DNA from: Halovenus sp.
GTDB taxonomy: Archaea; Halobacteriota; Halobacteria; Halobacteriales; Haloarculaceae
Assembly (NCBI GenBank): GCA_028275145.1
Contig: JAQCNG010000263.1
Location: 1 to 18,936, forward strand
Direction: 5' to 3'
Length of the DNA: 18,936 nucleotides
The first letter of the stretch is position 1. The number at the start of each line of letters is the position of its first letter. The notes under the pieces are model-generated. The model saw only the letters and a program-made list of their open reading frames with translations, made no database searches and was not told the origin of the DNA. A program made the position numbers and the translations under genes. Positions 14,910 to 18,936 of this stretch are shown piece after piece.

Positions 14910-14916
14910 TAACTAT
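14910..14916 (+). promoter_or_regulatory. TATA-like element of the RNase R gene
   Basis: TAACTAT is centred 25-26 nt before ATG 14938, placing the predicted transcript start at the start codon (leaderless). Confidence 0.4.
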
Positions 14917-14937
14917 CGGTCGGTCCTATCGGTGGTC

Positions 14938-16290
14938 ATGAGTGATACAGACCAGGCACAGGCGGGCACGCCCGAGGGACAGGGTCCCGTCGAAATCGAC
15001 GAGGAGTTGGCCCGGCATCTCGAGAACAAGCGCGAGGAACTGTTCGAGAAGTTCGAGATGCCCTACGAGTTCCCACCGGAGGTGCTGGAGGAGGCGCGCG
15101 AGCGGACGACAGACGTCGAGGCGGAGATACAGGCGGAACTCGACGACCGGAGAGACCTGCGCGACATGACGACGTGGACAACAGACCCCGTGGACGCGCA
15201 GGACTTCGACGACGCCCTCTCAATCGAGGAGCGCGAGGACAGTTACGTGCTGTGGGTCCACATCGCGGACGTGAGCCACTACGTCCACCCCGACACCGCG
15301 ATGTGGTCGGAGGCCCGCGACCGGGGGAACACGGTGTATCTCCCGGGTCACACCGTCCACATGCTCCCGCCGATTCTGGCCGAGACGGTCTGTTCGCTGG
15401 TCCCCCACGAGGACCGACTCGCCCACACCGTCGAGATGCACCTCGACAAGGAGAACCTTGGCTACGACGAGATAGACATCTACAAGTCTGTTATCCGCAG
15501 CGACGCCCGTCTGACCTACACCCAGTGTGAGAACATCCTCGACGACCCCGCGGCCGCCGAGGAGTTCCTCGAGGACCCCGAACTGCTCGAGGAGGTCGGT
15601 CTCGGCGCGAAAAACAGGCTCATCTGGGAACTCGCCGAGGAGATGCACGAACAACGAAAGGCCGACGGCTCGCTCGTGCTCAACCCGCGGCGCGACCGCG
15701 CACACACCATCATCGAGGAGTGCATGCTGAAGGCCAACAAGGCCGTCACCCACGAACTCATGTGGACCCGCCGCGTCGAGGCCATGTACCGGGTCCACCC
15801 CCAGCCCTCGCCCGACGAGTGGAGCGAGGCACTCCGCGAGATTCAGGACCTCGACGGCGTCTCGGTGCCGGGCGAGAAGTGGAGCGAACCCCGGAAAGCC
15901 GTCAACGCCACGCTGGAGGAGGCCCCGAAGCGCCAACTCGACCAGATTCAGTGGGCCGTGATGAAGGTGATGCCCCGGGCGAAGTACATGCACGACCCCT
16001 TCGGCGGCCACCACGCCCTGAACTTCGAGATCTACGGCCACTTTACATCGCCTATCCGCCGCCTCTCTGACCTGGTCAACCACTGGATTGTCGCCACCAA
16101 CGAGATGTTCGAGGACCTCGTGGCGCTGTGTGACCACGCCTCACAGCGCCAGCAGACCGCCGAGAGCTGTGAGCGTGAGTACAAGCAGTTCCTCGAGGAG
16201 GTCGGTCTGGACCCCGCCGCCGTCAACAACCGCGGCATCGAGGTCGTCGAGGAGGAGGACGACCGAGACGTCAGCTCTCTCGGGAACTGA
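14938..16290 (+). CDS. rnr: Ribonuclease R (RNB domain, catalytic core only)
   Basis: This hydrolytic 3'-5' exoribonuclease is established in haloarchaea as the main 3' RNA-degrading enzyme in place of an exosome. The 450-residue product has a charged N-terminal helical part (about 15-75) and then the RNB signature TTDPVDAQDFDDALSIE. Asp83, Asp89, Asp91 and Asp92 align with the four metal-binding Asp of RNase II. Further RNB landmarks are GHTVHMLPPILAETVCSLVP and the late motif GHFTSPIRRLSDLVNHW. The protein stops soon after this and has no cold-shock or S1 domains, so it is shorter than bacterial RNase R. This reduced form is the known haloarchaeal type. ATG 14938 is supported by the TATA element. 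Confidence 0.93.
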   Translation: MSDTDQAQAGTPEGQGPVEIDEELARHLENKREELFEKFEMPYEFPPEVLEEARERTTDVEAEIQAELDDRRDLRDMTTWTTDPVDAQDFDDALSIEEREDSYVLWVHIADVSHYVHPDTAMWSEARDRGNTVYLPGHTVHMLPPILAETVCSLVPHEDRLAHTVEMHLDKENLGYDEIDIYKSVIRSDARLTYTQCENILDDPAAAEEFLEDPELLEEVGLGAKNRLIWELAEEMHEQRKADGSLVLNPRRDRAHTIIEECMLKANKAVTHELMWTRRVEAMYRVHPQPSPDEWSEALREIQDLDGVSVPGEKWSEPRKAVNATLEEAPKRQLDQIQWAVMKVMPRAKYMHDPFGGHHALNFEIYGHFTSPIRRLSDLVNHWIVATNEMFEDLVALCDHASQRQQTAESCEREYKQFLEEVGLDPAAVNNRGIEVVEEEDDRDVSSLGN

Positions 16291-16340
16291 ACTGCCCGCG
16301 AGAGGGGCGTGACTCTCCGGTGGTTTCTGTCTCGTCGATG

Positions 16341-16357
16341 CCGACGTTCAGGGTCGG
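16341..16357. terminator. Small hairpin between convergent RNase R and argF genes
   Basis: CCGAC (16341-16345) and GTCGG (16353-16357) form a 5-bp stem with a 7-base loop in the 76-base gap between the convergent genes. The T-rich stretch TTTCTGTCTC at 16324-16333 lies ahead of it on the plus strand and might help to end the RNase R transcript. The assignment is weak. Confidence 0.25.
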
Positions 16358-16366
16358 TGTGACAGG

Positions 16367-17266
16367 CTACGCCGAGACAGTCTGTCCGGCCAGCCACGAC
16401 AGCAGTCCCTTCTGTGCGTGCATCCGGTTTTCGGCCTGGTCCCAGGCGAGATGGTCACCCTCCATCACCTCGTCTGTTACCTCCTCGCCGCGGTGGGCGG
16501 GCAGACAGTGCATCAGCGGGCGGTCTCCGAGTCGGTCGGCGGTCATCTGGAACCCCTCGAACGCCCGGAGTTTCGCCTCGCGCTCGTCCTCCTCGCCCAT
16601 GCTGACCCAGACGTCGGTGTAGACCACGTCGGCGTCGGCGACGGCGGCCTCGGGGTCGTCTGTCTCCTCCGGCGGACTGTCCAGTCCGAGTGTCCGCCTG
16701 CGAACGCCGTCGGCGATCTCGTAGCCCTCGGGGGTCGCAATCGTCAGGTCGAGGTCGGTCATCGCCGCGCCGAGCGCGAGCGACTGGCAGACGTTGTTGC
16801 CGTCCCCGACCCACGCCACGCTCACATCCAGCGTGCCGAACCGGTCCCGGATGGTGAGCAGGTCCCCGAGCGTCTGGCAGGGGTGGGCGTCGTCGCTCAG
16901 TCCGTTGATAACCGGAACGGTGGCAAACTCCGCGAGTTCCACCACGTCGGCGTGGTCGAACACCCGTGCCATGATGAAATCGACGTACCGCGAGAGCACC
17001 CGCGCGGTGTCACGCAGCGGTTCACCGTGGCCCAGGTGGATGTCGTCGGGGCCCAGAAAGACCGCGTGGCCGCCGAGTTGGGTCATCCCCGTCTCGAAGG
17101 AGACTCGCGTGCGTGTGGAGGGTTTCTCGAAGACCATCGCCAGGGTCCGGTCGGGGAGCGGGCGGTCCGGTTCGCCGGCCTCGTGTGCCGCCCGCAGTCG
17201 GTCGGCCTCGTCGAGCACGGCGTGCAGTTCCTCGGCGGTGAGGTCGTCGATATCTACGAGATGCAT
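16367..17266 (-). CDS. argF: Ornithine carbamoyltransferase
   Basis: This enzyme joins ornithine and carbamoyl phosphate to form citrulline in arginine synthesis (a catabolic role is possible in the reverse direction). The 299-residue product carries all signature motifs: STRT at 50-53 within FEKPSTRTRVSFE (carbamoyl-phosphate binding), HPCQ (in DDAHPCQTLGD), DVWVSMGEE (ornithine-binding SMG loop) and MHCLPAHRGEEV (active-site Cys). The length is normal. The ATG at 17266 lies two bases after the argE stop. A GTG at 17272 in the same frame would overlap argE by four bases, and either start is possible. It is second in an argE-argF operon, so both would be made together. Confidence 0.95.
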   Translation of the reverse strand: MHLVDIDDLTAEELHAVLDEADRLRAAHEAGEPDRPLPDRTLAMVFEKPSTRTRVSFETGMTQLGGHAVFLGPDDIHLGHGEPLRDTARVLSRYVDFIMARVFDHADVVELAEFATVPVINGLSDDAHPCQTLGDLLTIRDRFGTLDVSVAWVGDGNNVCQSLALGAAMTDLDLTIATPEGYEIADGVRRRTLGLDSPPEETDDPEAAVADADVVYTDVWVSMGEEDEREAKLRAFEGFQMTADRLGDRPLMHCLPAHRGEEVTDEVMEGDHLAWDQAENRMHAQKGLLSWLAGQTVSA

Positions 17267-17268
17267 GG

Positions 17269-18312
17269 TCACAGGAGTCGCTCCGTGACGTCGACAAGCA
17301 CGGCCACCGACTTATCGTATTCGGGGAGTGGCAGGCGCTCGTCGGGTGCGTGGTCGAGATTCGAGTCGCCTGGCCCGTAGCTGACAGTCGGGACACCCCA
17401 GGCGTTTGCAAAGACGTTCATATCGCTGGTGCCGGTCTTGCGCAGCATGCGCGGGTCGCCGTCGTGCCCGCGGATGGCCGCGCGGAACGCCCGGGCGACG
17501 GGTGTCCGCGGGCTCTCCATCACCGGTTCGACCATGTCGTACCAGTTGACCGTGCCACCCTCCAGACAGCCGTCGGCTATCTCCCGCACCGTGTCCGTCG
17601 AGTAGGCCGGCGGCACCCGCAACTTCACCTCCATCGTCGCCTCCACGGTGAGTCCATCGGCCGAGAGACCGCCGTCGAAGCCGACCGGCTTGCAGGTGAC
17701 CCGCTCGAAGACGGGGACGTACTCGTCGTGCTGGAACTCGGCCTCGACACGGGCCCACCAGTCCATCGCGTCCTGGACGGCGTTGTTCTCGGGCCGCGAG
17801 GAGTGACCCGACTCCGAGGCCCCGACGTAGGTGCCCCCGAGGATGCCCCGGTAGCCCAGCGTGATGCCGTTCCACCCCGACGGCTCGCCGTTTATCACCG
17901 TGTCGGGGGTCCCCTCGCGGGTCTCGACGACGTGGCGACTCCCCCGGGAGTCGACCTCCTCGCCGACCACGCCGACGAAACTCGCACCCGTCCGGACCGC
18001 CGCTGTGGCCATCGCGGCGAGTGACCCCGTCGCGTCGACGCTCCCCCGTCCCCAGAGCACGTCCCGGCCCTCCCGGTCGGTCTCGACGTGGACCGGGATG
18101 TCACCGGGCACCGTGTCGATGTGTGAGGTCAGCAACACGCCGTCGTCTGCCGGCGCGCGAACGTTGCCCGCCTCGTCGAGCCACACCTCGCGGTCGTGGC
18201 GCTCGAAAAACGAGGCGAGCTGCCGCGCACAGGGCTCCTCGTTGCCCGACACCGACGGGATGCGCACGAGCTTTACCAGCAGTTCGCGTGCCTCGCTCGT
18301 CTGAATACTCAT
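17269..18312 (-). CDS. argE: [LysW]-lysine/ornithine hydrolase
   Basis: This M20-family metallopeptidase removes the LysW carrier protein from LysW-ornithine (in the related pathway, LysW-lysine), completing ornithine synthesis. The 347-residue product shows the family's two-metal layout: TSHIDTVPGD (His64, Asp66), GRGSVDATGSLAAM (Asp93) and GEEVDSRGSRH (Glu118-Glu119). Later come SGHSSRPENNA and TGTSDMNVFANAWG near the C terminus, typical of LysK/ArgE. With argF directly downstream, an ornithine role is more likely than a lysine one. It could equally be labelled lysK. The start ATG at 18312 follows a TATA box. The usual LysW-arginine genes (argW, argX, argC, argB, argD) are not upstream. sdhA is there instead. 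Confidence 0.92.
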   Translation of the reverse strand: MSIQTSEARELLVKLVRIPSVSGNEEPCARQLASFFERHDREVWLDEAGNVRAPADDGVLLTSHIDTVPGDIPVHVETDREGRDVLWGRGSVDATGSLAAMATAAVRTGASFVGVVGEEVDSRGSRHVVETREGTPDTVINGEPSGWNGITLGYRGILGGTYVGASESGHSSRPENNAVQDAMDWWARVEAEFQHDEYVPVFERVTCKPVGFDGGLSADGLTVEATMEVKLRVPPAYSTDTVREIADGCLEGGTVNWYDMVEPVMESPRTPVARAFRAAIRGHDGDPRMLRKTGTSDMNVFANAWGVPTVSYGPGDSNLDHAPDERLPLPEYDKSVAVLVDVTERLL

Positions 18313-18338
18313 TCGGTTGGTCAGTTGGTGCCCCGGGG

Positions 18339-18349
18339 AATATAGCTTT
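18339..18349 (-). promoter_or_regulatory. TATA box of the argE-argF operon
   Basis: AAAGCTATATT on the minus strand is centred about 31 nt upstream of ATG 18312. The predicted transcript would start at about 18316 and be nearly leaderless. It shows that argEF is transcribed from its own promoter. Confidence 0.5.
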
Positions 18350-18399
18350 GTGTGTCCGGTCGGTGTGTCACCGCAGAACAGGTCGGAACCGCGCGAACA

Positions 18400-18493
18400 G
18401 ACTGACCCAGCAGGAACACCCCCTGCGGGGCGGACTGACCCAGCGAGAGTGCCCCTTGCGGGCAGACTGGCTCAGTAGGAGCGCTCTTTGGGC
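18400..18493 (-). repeat. Degenerate 32-33 bp tandem repeat after sdhA, with two hairpins
   Basis: Units begin with GACTGACCCAGC at 18400 and 18433 and with the diverged GACTGGCTCAGT at 18465, spaced 33 and 32 bases. The third unit covers the last codons and stop of sdhA. Unit 1 can form a CCCC/GGGG hairpin (18420-18430, loop TGC). Unit 2 can form TGCCC/GGGCA (18450-18464, loop CTTGC). The position just after the sdhA stop suggests a termination or 3'-end stabilising role, but no U-run follows. The repeat is plainly visible, and its function is inferred. Confidence 0.7.
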
Positions 18494-18936
18494 TTGTAGG
18501 TCTGGTCGTGGCCCTCGAGGATGACGGGCTTGTAGTAGAGCTCCGGGTCGCCGCCGTTCCAGGCGTACAGGGTGTGTTTGAGGTACTCGTCGTCACGGCG
18601 CTCCTGGTACTGCTTTCGCCAGTGGGCGCCGCGGAACTCCTCGCGGGCGAGCGCACCCGCGGTGATGGCCTCGGCGCAGTCGATTATGTTGCGCGTCTCG
18701 ATGGTGTGGATGACGTCGGTGTTGTAGGTGCTGGAGGGGTCAGAGACGGCAACGTGCTGGTACTGCTCGCGGGCGTCACGGATGTCCCGCAGCGCCTGCT
18801 TGAGGTTGGACTCCTCGCGGAACACGTTCACGTTCTCGGTCATCGTCTTCTGGACCTGCTCGCGCACGTCGGCGTGGTTGATGCCGTCCCGTTCGAGCAG
18901 GGTGTCGACCCGCTCGCGCTCGTACTCGAGTGCGCG
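18472..18936 (-). CDS. sdhA: Succinate dehydrogenase flavoprotein subunit, C-terminal part
   Basis: This is the C-terminal 154 residues of the FAD-bearing subunit of succinate dehydrogenase (complex II), which oxidises succinate to fumarate at the cytoplasmic side of the membrane. The frame is open to the window edge, so the gene continues beyond 18936. Visible features are the helical C-terminal domain (REQVQKTMTENVNVFREESN, ALRDIRDAREQ), the stretch ETRNIIDCAEAITAGALARE, and the conserved end FRGAHWRKQYQERRDDEYLK followed by a tail with YYKPVILEGHDQTYKPKERSY. These match the haloarchaeal SdhA C terminus. sdhA is usually the last gene of the sdh operon in haloarchaea, consistent with its ending here ahead of the argEF promoter. 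Confidence 0.93.
   Translation of the reverse strand, partial: RALEYERERVDTLLERDGINHADVREQVQKTMTENVNVFREESNLKQALRDIRDAREQYQHVAVSDPSSTYNTDVIHTIETRNIIDCAEAITAGALAREEFRGAHWRKQYQERRDDEYLKHTLYAWNGGDPELYYKPVILEGHDQTYKPKERSY

Noticed and set aside
15220..16137. 305-codon minus-strand frame within the RNase R gene
   Set aside because: Antisense shadow of the RNB domain with no recognisable family.
18400..18493. Repeat as an attachment site or CRISPR
   Set aside because: Units are directly adjacent without spacers, and no integrase or tRNA gene is nearby.
1..18936. tRNA, rRNA or insertion sequence
   Set aside because: No cloverleaf-like conserved tRNA motifs, rRNA stretches or transposase-like proteins were seen on either strand.

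Overview
The window is GC-rich chromosomal DNA from a haloarchaeon (class Halobacteria). The evidence is the strongly acidic predicted proteins, the many TATA boxes 26-30 nt upstream of start codons (leaderless transcripts), and a set of typically haloarchaeal genes: archaeosortase A, pantoate kinase, a Bat-type HTH_10 regulator, a PilB/TadC pilus system, a LysW-type ArgE and a stand-alone RNase R. I see no rRNA, tRNA, CRISPR array, insertion sequence or phage gene. No gap between genes exceeds about 220 bases.

Left part (1-6739, plus strand): a compact five-gene operon for a type IV pilus-like machine. It encodes a PilB-type ATPase with a long disordered repeat-bearing tail, a two-domain TadC/PilC membrane platform, and three small single-span proteins. 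Each of the three has an Arg-Gly prepilin-peptidase-like site before its hydrophobic segment, so the operon probably encodes an assembly engine plus a set of pilin-like subunits. This is the least described part of the window.

Middle part (6830-11147): a DUF3006 gene overlapping the gene for a lipobox-bearing ComEC-type metallo-beta-lactamase protein; a PaaI-type hotdog thioesterase; a small acidic protein of unknown function; archaeosortase A (artA), which processes and lipid-anchors PGF-CTERM surface proteins; a two-motif zinc finger protein; and RNA polymerase subunit Rpo4/F. Apart from the overlapping pair, the genes look singly transcribed. Two adjacent hairpins separate the convergent small gene and artA, and an A-run (U-run in the transcript) follows rpoF.

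Right part (11267-18936): a RIO/Bud32-like kinase diverging from pantoate kinase (CoA synthesis); an HTH_10 regulator diverging from a SnoaL-like protein over 82 bases containing one strong TATA element; a hexapeptide-repeat acyltransferase; an RNase R reduced to its catalytic domain; and an argE-argF pair for the last steps of ornithine and citrulline formation. The window ends inside sdhA (succinate dehydrogenase flavoprotein, C-terminal part), which is followed by a degenerate 32-33 bp tandem repeat with two hairpins. Most of this half is ordinary housekeeping chromosome. Its oddities are of gene order: argEF without the other LysW-arginine genes, and rpoF without its usual ribosomal-protein neighbours.
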